A DNA stretch of 64,000 nt from Millionella massiliensis (GCF_900104655.1 NZ_FNWD01000002.1:1534246-1598245); one strand, 5' to 3'; shown: positions 18,735-28,830, counted from the stretch's first letter. Made by a program: numbers and translations. Notes: generated by a model from the sequence alone, not told the origin.

Positions 18735-18866
18735 ATGAAAGCACTCGGCACATACTCAACCCTCTTCACGTCGGCAGATCTGCTGACCGGTTGCGTTACG
18801 GCCGTCACCTTCCGTTGTACTACCACAACGGTGACCACCACTACTACCACCCCCTGGGGGGTATAG
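18735..18866 (+). CDS. Threonine-rich leader peptide of the thrBC operon
   Basis: A 43-residue frame (ATG 18735, TAG 18864) contains 16 threonines; residues 29-39 read TTTTVTTTTTT. It starts M-K-A-L-G-T and ends T-P-W-G-V. All four threonine codons occur. The next genes are homoserine kinase and threonine synthase, so ribosome stalling on threonine codons would report threonyl-tRNA supply, as in the E. coli thr attenuator. Isoleucine codons, present in the E. coli leader, are absent. Hairpin CCGTTGT/ACAACGG (18812-18831) lies over threonine codons 29-32, and ACCCC/GGGGT-type pairing (18849-18862) covers the end. No U-tract terminator follows, so the mechanism is open. I infer the role; the sequence of the peptide is seen directly. 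Confidence 0.8.
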   Translation: MKALGTYSTLFTSADLLTGCVTAVTFRCTTTTVTTTTTTPWGV

Positions 18867-19098
18867 TTTCTATTTTGCTTCCGTTTCGGAGCACCTGCGG
18901 TTACATACATTCCTGTTTTTCGAAGGCGAGCCAGGCTCCCGCCGCAGTCCCATTCCTACACACCGTTCGTTAAACACCCGTTCTGCACACCCGTCGGGAC
19001 AGTTCCACCCCGTCTTTTGCCGACTTCGATCGACAAGAGCGGCACGCTACACCCATACCCTTACGGTTTGCCAGAACGGCCCCAACATCTACCACATC
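18867..19098 (+). promoter_or_regulatory. Leader region between Thr peptide and thrB
   Basis: This 232-base untranslated region is C-rich (28 C and 11 G in 18951-19020). Possible pairings: hairpin 18877-18892; GGAGC (18888-18892) with GCTCC (18935-18939); CTGCGG (18895-18900) with CCGCAG (18942-18947); and CCGTTCTG (18978-18985) with CAGAACGG (19072-19079). The second and third cross each other, so they exclude each other. None ends in a run of T's. Confidence 0.45.
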
Positions 19099-20040
19099 AT
19101 GCAACCGAAATACCACCAAAGTATCGACATATTCGCCCCCGCCACCGTAGCCAATCTCGGCCCCGGCTTCGACATCATGGGCATGGCCATCGAAGGAGCC
19201 GGCGACCTGCTCAGCATACGCATCGCCCCCGGCGACAGCCTCGCGATTCGCAACGAAAGCGGCATGCCACTGCCCGACGACATCGAAAAAAACGTCGTGA
19301 CCCCCGCCCTGCGTGCAATGATCGCCGCCTGGGGTCACCCCCTGGCCGTCGAAGTCGTCATCCGGCAAAAGATACGCCCCGGCAGCGGCATCGGATCGAG
19401 TTCCGCATCGTCCGCCGCCGCAGTCGTCGGGCTGAACGAGCTTCTCGGCCGCCCCTTCGGCGAGCAGGAACTCATCACCTTTGCCATGGAGGGCGAACGG
19501 CTCGTCTCGGGCGGCACCGCCCATGCCGACAATGCCGGTCCGGCCGTAACGGGCGGCATCATGCTGATCCGCGGCTACGACCCGCTGGACTACATCCGCA
19601 TTCCCGTCCCCGAGCGGCTGTACGCCGCTGTGATCCACCCCCACATCACGGTCAATACCGTCGAGAGCCGTGCCGTCATGCGGCAGGAGGTTCCCCTGCG
19701 CGACGCCGTCTCGCAGTGGGGCAACGTCGGCGGACTGGTCGCCGGACTGCTCACCGCCGACATGGGTCTGATCGGCCGATCGCTGAAGGATGCCATCGCC
19801 GAACCCTACCGCAAACACTTCATCCCCGGTTACGACTCACTCAAGGCGGCCCTCAGCGGCATCGACGGCCTGCTGGGTTCGAACATCGCCGGATCGGGCC
19901 CCTCGGTATTCGCCCTTTGCGACGGTCCTCGGGCCGCCGAAGCAGCCGGAGCAGCCATGGTCCTCCACTTCCGGCAACTCGACATCGCAGCCGAACTCTA
20001 CACCGGCCCCGTGTCCCGACAGGGCGCACGCGTGCTTTAA
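19099..20040 (+). CDS. thrB: Homoserine kinase
   Basis: ThrB phosphorylates homoserine, the fourth step from aspartate to threonine. This 313-residue GHMP kinase shows the N-terminal FAPATVANLGPGFDIMG motif, the phosphate loop RPGSGIGSSSASSAAAVVG, the SGGTAHADNAGPAVTGG segment, and the C-terminal GSNIAGSGPSVFAL motif. Length and order match the family. It is preceded by the threonine leader and followed by threonine synthase after 20 bases. Aspartokinase/homoserine dehydrogenase, often next to thrB in this phylum, is not in the window. Confidence 0.97.
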   Translation: MQPKYHQSIDIFAPATVANLGPGFDIMGMAIEGAGDLLSIRIAPGDSLAIRNESGMPLPDDIEKNVVTPALRAMIAAWGHPLAVEVVIRQKIRPGSGIGSSSASSAAAVVGLNELLGRPFGEQELITFAMEGERLVSGGTAHADNAGPAVTGGIMLIRGYDPLDYIRIPVPERLYAAVIHPHITVNTVESRAVMRQEVPLRDAVSQWGNVGGLVAGLLTADMGLIGRSLKDAIAEPYRKHFIPGYDSLKAALSGIDGLLGSNIAGSGPSVFALCDGPRAAEAAGAAMVLHFRQLDIAAELYTGPVSRQGARVL

Positions 20041-20060
20041 TCCAACCCGAAACACCACGA

Positions 20061-21368
20061 ATGACCATGAAATACATCTCGACCCGCTCGCCCCACAGGA
20101 GTTTCACCCTGCGCGAAGCCGCCCGGCTGGGGCTGGCTCCCGACGGCGGGCTATTCATGCCCGAACGGATTCCGCAAGTGTCGCTCGACACCGTGCAGAC
20201 ACTCGCCGCCGAATCCTACAACGCACTGGCCGCCTATCTGGCCGACCTCTTTTTCGGCGACGATCTCCCGTCTGCTCAGATCGAACAGGCCGTGGCACAG
20301 GCCTACGACTTCGCGCCGCGGCTGGCTTCGTTCGACGAGCGGCTCCACACCCTCGAACTATTCCACGGGCCGACCTTTGCCTTCAAGGATTTCGGAGCCC
20401 GCTTCATGGGATCGATGCTCGGCCTGCTGAACGACAGCGACCGCGAACTCATCATCCTGACCGCCACTTCGGGCGACACCGGCAGCGCCGTGGCCGGCGG
20501 ATTTCACGACGTACCCGGCACGAAGGTAGTCCTGCTCTACCCCTCGGGACGGGTCAGCCCCCTTCAGGAGAGCCAGATGACCACCCTCGGCGGCAACGTC
20601 CACCCGCTGAAGATCGACGGCAGTTTCGACGACTGCCAGCGGATGGCCAAGACGGTCTTCGCCGACACGGATTTCTGCCGCCGGCACGGCATCACCTCGG
20701 CCAACTCGATCAACCTGCTGCGATGGCTGCCCCAGTCGTTCTACTACTTCTACGGCTGGTACCTGTGGAGCCGAGCCACCGGCCGGGCCGAACCTCCGAC
20801 CATCGCCGTTCCGAGCGGCAACTACGGCAACCTCTCGGCCGGGATGCTCGCCGCCCGCATGGGGCTGCCCGTCAAACGGTTCATCGCCGCCTCCAACGCC
20901 AACGACGTCGTACCGGAGTTCCTCCGCACACGCGAGTACAGGCCCCGCCCCTCGATCCGGACGCTGGCCAACGCGATGGACGTCGGAGACCCCAGCAACT
21001 TCGAACGGATGATGGCCCTCTGCGGTGCCGAATTCGACCGGCTGTGGGCCCAAGTTCGCGGTTTCAGCGCCTCAGACTACCGCATCCGCAAGGCGATCGC
21101 CGAGATTTACGACCGATTCGGGTACCTGAGCGACCCGCACAGCGCCGTGGGGTATCTGGCCATGAAATCGCGTCCCGCAGCACATGGGTTCTGGCTCTCG
21201 ACCGCCCACGAAGCCAAATTCCGGGAGGTGTTGCAAGAGGCGCTCCCCGCCGAAGCCATTCCGCACGCACTACCCCCGGCACTGGAGGAGCACATGCGTC
21301 TGCCGCGCGTGTTCGACACGATGGGCCCCGACGCCGACCAGCTAAAGGCATTCCTGCAAGGCATTTAA
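20061..21368 (+). CDS. thrC: Threonine synthase
   Basis: ThrC converts O-phosphohomoserine to threonine with PLP. Two starts are possible, 20061 (M-T-M-K-Y) and 20067 (M-K-Y); either gives about 434 residues. Features: N-terminal APDGGLFMPE, PLP lysine in TFAFKDFGARF (K109 from the first start), the TSGDTGSAV phosphate site, NSINLLRWLPQ, and PSGNYGNLSAG. This is the long threonine synthase type found in Bacteroidetes and Proteobacteria. It is the last gene of the leader-thrB-thrC operon; a hairpin (21410-21431) follows without a T-run. Confidence 0.96.
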   Translation: MTMKYISTRSPHRSFTLREAARLGLAPDGGLFMPERIPQVSLDTVQTLAAESYNALAAYLADLFFGDDLPSAQIEQAVAQAYDFAPRLASFDERLHTLELFHGPTFAFKDFGARFMGSMLGLLNDSDRELIILTATSGDTGSAVAGGFHDVPGTKVVLLYPSGRVSPLQESQMTTLGGNVHPLKIDGSFDDCQRMAKTVFADTDFCRRHGITSANSINLLRWLPQSFYYFYGWYLWSRATGRAEPPTIAVPSGNYGNLSAGMLAARMGLPVKRFIAASNANDVVPEFLRTREYRPRPSIRTLANAMDVGDPSNFERMMALCGAEFDRLWAQVRGFSASDYRIRKAIAEIYDRFGYLSDPHSAVGYLAMKSRPAAHGFWLSTAHEAKFREVLQEALPAEAIPHALPPALEEHMRLPRVFDTMGPDADQLKAFLQGI

Positions 21369-21409
21369 TCCCCCATTGGCAACGCGTCCCCCGTGTCTTT
21401 GGGCATACC

Positions 21410-21431
21410 CGGAATGTTTTTAGACATTCCG
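21410..21431 (+). terminator. Hairpin downstream of thrC
   Basis: CGGAATGT (21410-21417) pairs with ACATTCCG (21424-21431) around a 6-base loop, 41 bases past thrC. There is no U-tract after it on the plus strand, so it may only stabilise the 3' end. Confidence 0.4.
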
Positions 21432-21526
21432 CGCATGAGACGACGTATCGGCCTCTTACAAAATACCGCCCACCCCGGCTGGCCGCAATCTCCTGCTCCT
21501 TCTTCGATTCAGAAGCCCCCAAAAAC

Positions 21527-21565
21527 GATCGAGGCTCCGGCACGTAAAATGCCGGAGCCTCGATC
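21527..21565 (-). terminator. Strong terminator of the GH101-like gene (bidirectional)
   Basis: A perfect 16-bp stem (GATCGAGGCTCCGGCA at 21527-21542; its complement at 21550-21565) with a 7-base loop. On the minus strand it is followed by GTTTTTGG. On the plus strand it could also stop transcription coming from thrC. Confidence 0.88.
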
Positions 21566-21600
21566 ACATTTGTATTTCGCGGGAGTCACCTGCCGAAGTC

Positions 21601-22965
21601 TCAACGCGTCTCCCGTTCCGGGATGGCGTAGTAGGGCACGCCGGGCTCGATCTTCAGCGTCATCTTCGCATCCGATACCCGGACCCGTTCGGGCTGCTGC
21701 AACCCCTCGGGCGTAATGCGGTAAATCGTAGCCTCCGCAGCGTTGCCCCACGAATAGGGCACGTCGAACGTCATCCGCCCCCCCTGATCCGCACTGTAAA
21801 CAATTGCACCGCGGTCGTCACGCCACACGGCCGGGATACAGTAGGTGTTTTTCACGCGCAGAACCCGGTCGTACTGCCGCACCGTACTGTCGGCCAACGA
21901 GACGCTCACCCCGTCGCTGAAGAGCGCCGTGCGCTGCTTGCCCTCGCCCTCAACTGCCAGCCGGTCGAGCCGGTTCAGGAAGAAATACTGCGGACACTTC
22001 AGCATGAAATCGCGTGTCAGCGCCGGCTGCCACTCGTAACCCTCGGCAAAACGGTAGAACGGTTCGCCGTAGCACGACGTTCCGAACAGGAAGCCCAGAT
22101 CGTGGTCGCTGGTCCGAATATCGGGATTAATGCCCGACCCGGTGTAGACATCGGCCGGGATCCGCAGGTAATCGGCCTGCGCCGCCCCGTTGAAGTGCCA
22201 GGCGAACGGCACCCGGCCGACCATGTAATCCATCACCCATTCGCTGGTGATGTCCATCCCCTTATCCCGCCAGTAATCGGCCGTCCGCTTCTGGTAATCG
22301 GCCTCCAGCATCACCGACTCGCCATGTCCCTCGCTCGGACGTGCAATCCACGCATCGGAGTGGATCGTTCCCGCCTCGCGCAACTCCGGCAGCAGGGCCA
22401 TCAGCCGGTCGATACGCATCTGCGTATAGCCGGCCTCCCACTCGTTGCGGTAGTTGATCTGATAGGCCTTGCGACCGTTGTACTCGCCGATCACCTTCAG
22501 CGAGCCGTCGGCGTTTTTCGAGATCAGATCGTGCTCGACATACTCCGGCCACAACGGACTGTCATCATAGGCGTCCGTCATGTTGATATGCAGGCTGACC
22601 GTGGTGTGGTACTTGCGGGCCTCGCGCATCAGCCAGCGCAGGCTCTCCTCGGCCGTGGCATCCTGCGGTCGTTTCAGGTGCTCGTTGACCTCGAAGAAAG
22701 CGGGATACTTGTCGTCGTGGCCGTTGTACTGCCAGCCGACCAGATAGACGATCTTCGGCACCCCGAGCGACAGGTTGTCCGACTGACGGATCATCTCCAG
22801 CGCCTGTTCGAAAGTCACGCGCACTTCGCAGCCGCCCTTGCGGTCGGGTACGGCCAGGGCGATTTTCGTCACCCAGGTACGCGAATAGTCATGATTGAAT
22901 GCCCGGACCGACACCGGTGCGGACAGCAGCAGAAAAAGCGCCAGGAAGCGGGTTAAGATTTTCAT
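21601..22965 (-). CDS. Exported GH101-like catalytic-core protein
   Basis: The start at 22965 (M-K-I-L-T-R-F) gives 454 residues with a signal peptide ending near residue 22; the frame is open 18 codons further but that part is not signal-like. The sequence resembles the barrel of endo-alpha-N-acetylgalactosaminidases: KIVYLVGWQYNGHDDKYPAF near 71, SLHINMTDAY near 125, D204 in IHSDAWIA, and E242 in TSEWVMD. In the Streptococcus GH101 enzyme the nucleophile aspartate and acid glutamate are 32 residues apart; here 38. GH101 releases Gal-GalNAc from mucins. Unlike classical members, which exceed 1000 residues, only a core is present. Activity is inferred. Confidence 0.6.
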   Translation of the reverse strand: MKILTRFLALFLLLSAPVSVRAFNHDYSRTWVTKIALAVPDRKGGCEVRVTFEQALEMIRQSDNLSLGVPKIVYLVGWQYNGHDDKYPAFFEVNEHLKRPQDATAEESLRWLMREARKYHTTVSLHINMTDAYDDSPLWPEYVEHDLISKNADGSLKVIGEYNGRKAYQINYRNEWEAGYTQMRIDRLMALLPELREAGTIHSDAWIARPSEGHGESVMLEADYQKRTADYWRDKGMDITSEWVMDYMVGRVPFAWHFNGAAQADYLRIPADVYTGSGINPDIRTSDHDLGFLFGTSCYGEPFYRFAEGYEWQPALTRDFMLKCPQYFFLNRLDRLAVEGEGKQRTALFSDGVSVSLADSTVRQYDRVLRVKNTYCIPAVWRDDRGAIVYSADQGGRMTFDVPYSWGNAAEATIYRITPEGLQQPERVRVSDAKMTLKIEPGVPYYAIPERETR

Positions 22966-23163
22966 AAACAATCGATTACTGAGATAGAACCAACATAAAC
23001 ACCCCGCCCGTACCGGCACAATCGGGCACAGCAGGGGATCGAACGTTAAAATTATCTTTTCCCCCTGTGGTCAGCAATGGATAATCCGCCAAAAGCAATG
23101 GAAAATTTCCCGATTTCACGCCTCAGCAACATCCCGCAATCACCACTCCAAACGAAATTAAGC

Positions 23164-23200
23164 CGAGCGGGCTGGAGAATTCCATTCCCCGACCCGCTCG
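23164..23200 (-). terminator. Hairpin after the ion-channel gene
   Basis: CGAGCGGG (23164-23171) pairs with CCCGCTCG (23193-23200), with GGAGAATTCC inside the loop. On the minus strand it is followed by GCTTAATTTCG, a weak U-tract. It lies about 45 bases past the channel stop codon. Confidence 0.6.
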
Positions 23201-23245
23201 ATACCTTTTGAATCCGACAGGAAGCACCTGCCCGCCCGCACCGAC

Positions 23246-23992
23246 TCACGCCTCTCCCTGCGAAGCCCCGGATGCCGGATCCGACGACGCCGGAACACTG
23301 GGCTGCCCGGCAGCACGCGACCGGCTGTTCACTACCCGGTCCGTGATATAAACCGTAAAGATCGGCAACATCATCACCCCGGCAGCAGCCAGCAGAAACG
23401 AAAGGATTTTGCCGATGGGGGTAACCGCCGTGATGTTCGATCCGACGGTGGTCAGGTCCATGCAGGCCCACCACAGCGCATCCCAATAGGATTTGACGCC
23501 GGTATTGAGGTCACGCTCCGCCACGAAGAAGATCAGGCTCGTAAAGTAGGTCACCGCAGCCAGGATGGAGAGATACGAGACCATCAGGCTGGTCGCACTG
23601 CGCCGCGTGAACCAGCGGGTAATCATCACCAGTCCGTAACCGCCCCGCAGCAGCGGCATGAAACCCAGCAGATAGTGAATCTCGTGCGGCACTTCGGCGT
23701 GGGTATAATGGACGATATTCATGTAGGGTATCGCAAACAGCAACAGCAGGAAATTGCTGAATACGAACCGCAGCTTCCGGGGACTGATCCAGAAGCGCAC
23801 CACGAAATCCAGGATAAAGATCGCACACACGGCCAGCTGGACATTCAGCGTCATCTGGCTGTCGGGACGATAGCGCCCCACGGTCAGAATATCGTACGAC
23901 AGCGAGACGATGATGGCCAGCGACCCGAGCAGCACCAGGACGTTGAGCCAGTTGATAATACGTTTGTCGATTTTAGTCAAAACATTTTTCAT
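23246..23992 (-). CDS. Voltage-gated-type ion channel with TTVGSN filter
   Basis: The start at 23992 (M-K-N-V-L-T-K) gives 248 residues. At least five hydrophobic helices are visible, including an S4-like segment with positive charges (FMPLLRGGYGLVMITRWFTRRS) and a final pore helix. The pore reads DALWWACMDLTTVGSNITAVT. Potassium channels use TVGYG; here the tyrosine-glycine-aspartate is replaced by S-N-I. The fold is that of the potassium/ion-transporter superfamily, but ion selectivity cannot be taken for granted. The C-terminal tail is short, polar and serine/proline-rich, without a RCK or cyclic-nucleotide domain. It is located in the inner membrane. Confidence 0.8.
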   Translation of the reverse strand: MKNVLTKIDKRIINWLNVLVLLGSLAIIVSLSYDILTVGRYRPDSQMTLNVQLAVCAIFILDFVVRFWISPRKLRFVFSNFLLLLFAIPYMNIVHYTHAEVPHEIHYLLGFMPLLRGGYGLVMITRWFTRRSATSLMVSYLSILAAVTYFTSLIFFVAERDLNTGVKSYWDALWWACMDLTTVGSNITAVTPIGKILSFLLAAAGVMMLPIFTVYITDRVVNSRSRAAGQPSVPASSDPASGASQGEA

Positions 23993-24330
23993 CGGCAGAA
24001 GAGGTGTTGGAATACCCTTCGGATGCGACAAAAACGGTGCCATTTTCTATCTTTGTCGAACGGCCGCCCCACCCACCGCCACATCGTATGGGCTCTGGCC
24101 CTGCCCCCTTGCCTTCGGCCGTGCTGCCGCAATCGGTCGCAGCCGCTGTCTCCGGTCCCCGCCCCGCGCGACCGGACACCCCGCCAGTCCGCCTCCCTTC
24201 CCCGAGTCCCGACCTGTGGCAAGGCTCGCTAGTTCGGCAATGGCCCCGCGGCGTAACAAGGCTCTCCGAGCGCAACGAAACGCCCCCAGTGCATACGAAA
24301 ACCAACCAACAACCACCAGAATATCAGCCT
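23993..24330. other. Intergenic region with a plus-strand -7 element
   Basis: The 338 bases between the channel gene and the DUF6485 gene contain TATCTTTG (24048-24055), a perfect -7 box, 275 bases before the DUF6485 start. The intervening leader is very GC-rich. An open frame in register with DUF6485 crosses it, but its composition (proline, arginine, serine) looks non-coding. Confidence 0.5.
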
Positions 24331-24546
24331 ATGGAATGTCAACAAGGTCCCCGAAACACGGAGTGTCCGTGCAGCGCCACGGGGTGTGTCCGCCACGGAT
24401 ACTGCTGCCAGTGCGTCGCCCATCACCGCGCCAAAGGCCAACTGCCGGCCTGCTTCTTCCCGAAAGATGTGGAACTGACCCACGACCGTTCGATCGAACG
24501 CCTCGTCGCCACCTACAACGAACGCGGCCCCTGGTGGAACAAATAG
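24331..24546 (+). CDS. DUF6485 family cysteine-rich small protein
   Basis: The start M-E-C-Q-Q at 24331 gives 71 residues with eight cysteines in the first 41, ending the cluster in LPACFF, followed by a T-H-D-R-S-I-E segment. This matches DUF6485, small proteins of unknown function widespread in anaerobes; the cysteine clusters suggest metal or iron-sulfur binding, which is inference. The frame is open far upstream, but family members begin at this methionine. It stands alone between a -7 element and a perfect terminator. Confidence 0.75.
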   Translation: MECQQGPRNTECPCSATGCVRHGYCCQCVAHHRAKGQLPACFFPKDVELTHDRSIERLVATYNERGPWWNK

Positions 24547-26430
<1,884 letters not shown>

Positions 26431-26471
26431 CGGCAGAGGTACCGCCCAGGTGACACCTTCACCCAACAAGT

Positions 26472-26898
26472 GTCGATGACCCACTCGTTTAGGATGCGCA
26501 GCATCCGCCGAAAAGTTCTTTGGGTCCCTTTCTTACAAGAAAGGGACGGTTCCACACAGTGCAGGACAAGTATCTGCGCCGTACGCGACTGCCGCTTTTT
26601 AACTGCGTTTTCCTCGCACTACCTCGCCAAACCCCGCAAGCGGTTTCTGGTCTCGGCACGTTGCTCGGTTGTAAAAAGCGGCACCAAAAACTTTTGAGAT
26701 GGCAGCCTCTACCCCCAGTAGGTCGATGACCCGCCGTTTAGGATGCGCAGCATCCGACGAAAAGTTCTTTGGGTCCCTTTCTTACAAGAAAGGGACGGTT
26801 CCGTATAGTGCGAGACAAGTATCTGCGCCGTACGCGACTGCCGCTTTTTGTAAAAAGCGGCACCAAAACTTTTGAGATGGCAGCCTCTACCCCAACTG
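26472..26898. repeat. Tandem intergenic repeat of hairpin elements (two units)
   Basis: Two head-to-tail copies: unit A 26472-26721 (250 bases) and unit B 26722-26898 (177 bases), followed by the first bases of a possible third (GTCGGTGATG from 26899). Each has, in order, GGATGCGCAGCATCC, an 11-bp stem GTCCCTTTCTT/AAGAAAGGGAC (26524-26547; 26774-26797), and GCCGCTTTTT/AAAAAGCGGC. In B the last forms a compact hairpin (26841-26862); in A its loop is interrupted by 70 extra bases (26601-26670). Outside the extra segment the copies are nearly identical. The 513-base gap between ABC-F and uvrC is almost wholly this element. No coding frame. Confidence 0.9.
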
Positions 26899-26943
26899 GT
26901 CGGTGATGCCAGTACCCGCAAAACCAGATAAAAGTCGACACCC

Positions 26944-28830
26944 ATGATCGACGAAACGACCCGACAACAAGTCAAAGAAAAAGTGGCCCTGCTGCCCGAC
27001 AGCCCCGGCGTTTACCAGTTCCTGAACGCCGAAGGGACCATTATCTATGTCGGCAAGGCCAAAAACCTCAAACGTCGAGTCAGTTCCTATTTCGTCAGCC
27101 GCGCCGACCACACCCGCAAGGTGCAGGTAATGGTGCGGCAGATCGCCGACCTGCGCCACATCGTCGTCGGCAGCGAAGCCGACGCCCTGCTGCTCGAAAA
27201 CAACCTCATCAAAGAGCTCCAGCCACGCTACAACATCCTGCTCAAGGACAGTAAAAGCTATCCGTGGATCGTGGTCAAAAACGAGCCCTTCCCGCGCATC
27301 TTCTCCACCCGGAAGTTCGTCAAGGACGGTTCGTCGTACTTCGGCCCCTACTCGTCGGTGACCATGCAACGCGCCGTGCTCGAACTGATCCGCGGCCTCT
27401 ACCCTTTGCGGACCTGCAAACTGAACCTCAGCCCGCAGGCCATCTCTAAAGGGACCTACTCCGTCTGCCTCGAATACCACATCGGCAACTGCCTCGGCCC
27501 CTGCGTCGGCCAGCTCAGCGAAGAGGCGTATGCCGACTACATCGCCAGCGCGAAAAACATCCTGCGCGGCGACCTGCGTCCGGCCCAGGAGTACTTCACG
27601 GCCGAGATGAAACGGCTGGCCGCGGGGCTCCACTTCGAACAGGCCGCCCAGGTCAAGGAGAAACTGGAGCTGCTCTCCAACTACAGCAGCCGCTCGGTGA
27701 TCGTCAGCGCCACGCTCACCAACCTCGAAGTCGTGTATGTGCTGAACGACGAAGGAGCCTCGTTCTGCAACCACATGCGGATCGTCCACGGAGCCGTGGT
27801 CCACTCCTTCACCTTCGAGATGCGGGGACGTCTCGACGAGACCCCCGACGAACTGCTCGCCTTCGCGCTGGGCCAGATTTTCGCCGACGCCCGTGAAGCC
27901 GGAACGCCGCTCCCGCGCGAAATGATCGTCCCGCTGCAACCCGACCCGGAACTCTTCCCCACCGTCAATTTCACCGTTCCGCAGCGCGGCGACAAACTCG
28001 AACTGCTCCGGCTGGCCGAGAAAAACTGCAAACTGGCCCGCCTCGAGAAGTTCAAACAGATCGAGAAGACCGATCCCGACCGCCACACCGACCGCATCAT
28101 GGCCAAGATGCAGAAGGACCTGAAGCTGCCCGTCGAACCGCGCTACATCGAGTGCTTCGACAACTCCAACATCCAAGGGACCAACCCCGTCGCCTCGTGC
28201 GTCGTGTTCCGCGACGGACGCCCCAGCCGCAAGGACTACCGCCATTTCAACATCAAGACCGTCGTGGGAGCCAACGACTTCGCCTCGATGGAGGAGGTGC
28301 TCACCCGACGTTACGGACGGCTGCTGGCCGAAAATCAGCCGCTGCCCGACCTGATCGTGATCGACGGCGGCAAGGGGCAGCTTTCGTTCGCCTTCACGGC
28401 ACTGGAAAAACTGGGGCTACGGGGCAAAGTATCGGTCGTGGGGCTGGCCAAACGTATGGAGGAGGTTTACTTCCCGGGCGACCCGCTTCCGCACTACCTC
28501 GACAAAACGGGCGAATCGCTGCGCATTCTGATGCACATCCGTGACGAGGCCCACCGCTTCGGGATCACGTTCCACCGTCAAAAACGGTCGATCAATTTCC
28601 TGAAATCCGAATTGGAGAGTGTTCCGGGGCTGGGCAAGACCTCGATCGACCGCCTGCTGAAACGCTACCGGACGCTGGCGCGGATGTCGCGCACGCCCGA
28701 GCCCGAACTGGCCGAGCTGATCGGCCCGCAGCGGGCACGCATTCTGCTCGATTATCTGCACCAAAGGGCGAGCACAGCCGCCGGTTCCGATTCCATCACC
28801 GATTCCGTTTCCGATACATCGGCCCAATAA
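26944..28830 (+). CDS. uvrC: Excinuclease ABC subunit C
   Basis: UvrC makes both incisions in nucleotide excision repair. The 628 residues contain the GIY-YIG nuclease (PGVYQFLNAEGTIIYVGKAKNLKRR, residues 20-45), a cysteine cluster (CLEYHIGNCLGPC near 180), a UVR segment around 215-240 that contacts UvrB, the RNase H-like nuclease (ECFDNSNIQGTNPVASCVVF near 400), and C-terminal helix-hairpin-helix motifs (VPGLGKTSIDRLL near 560). Length is normal. It is a single gene between the tandem repeat and a 24-bp terminator shared with efp. Confidence 0.97.
   Translation: MIDETTRQQVKEKVALLPDSPGVYQFLNAEGTIIYVGKAKNLKRRVSSYFVSRADHTRKVQVMVRQIADLRHIVVGSEADALLLENNLIKELQPRYNILLKDSKSYPWIVVKNEPFPRIFSTRKFVKDGSSYFGPYSSVTMQRAVLELIRGLYPLRTCKLNLSPQAISKGTYSVCLEYHIGNCLGPCVGQLSEEAYADYIASAKNILRGDLRPAQEYFTAEMKRLAAGLHFEQAAQVKEKLELLSNYSSRSVIVSATLTNLEVVYVLNDEGASFCNHMRIVHGAVVHSFTFEMRGRLDETPDELLAFALGQIFADAREAGTPLPREMIVPLQPDPELFPTVNFTVPQRGDKLELLRLAEKNCKLARLEKFKQIEKTDPDRHTDRIMAKMQKDLKLPVEPRYIECFDNSNIQGTNPVASCVVFRDGRPSRKDYRHFNIKTVVGANDFASMEEVLTRRYGRLLAENQPLPDLIVIDGGKGQLSFAFTALEKLGLRGKVSVVGLAKRMEEVYFPGDPLPHYLDKTGESLRILMHIRDEAHRFGITFHRQKRSINFLKSELESVPGLGKTSIDRLLKRYRTLARMSRTPEPELAELIGPQRARILLDYLHQRASTAAGSDSITDSVSDTSAQ

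Noticed and set aside
18877..18920. Hairpin plus U5 as the threonine attenuator terminator
   Set aside because: The stem has only six pairs with a bulge and the five T's begin 23 bases after it, too far for intrinsic termination.
18791..18973. A 60-codon frame overlapping the threonine leader in another register
   Set aside because: Histidine/tyrosine-rich and only the shifted reading of the ACC/ACT codons. The threonine register fits the downstream genes; a histidine leader would not.
24089..24330. N-terminal extension of the DUF6485 protein
   Set aside because: The frame is open, but the residues are mostly P, S, R and A and the family begins at M-E-C.
26472..26898. CRISPR array
   Set aside because: Only two long units arranged head-to-tail, without short spacers, and no cas genes in the window.
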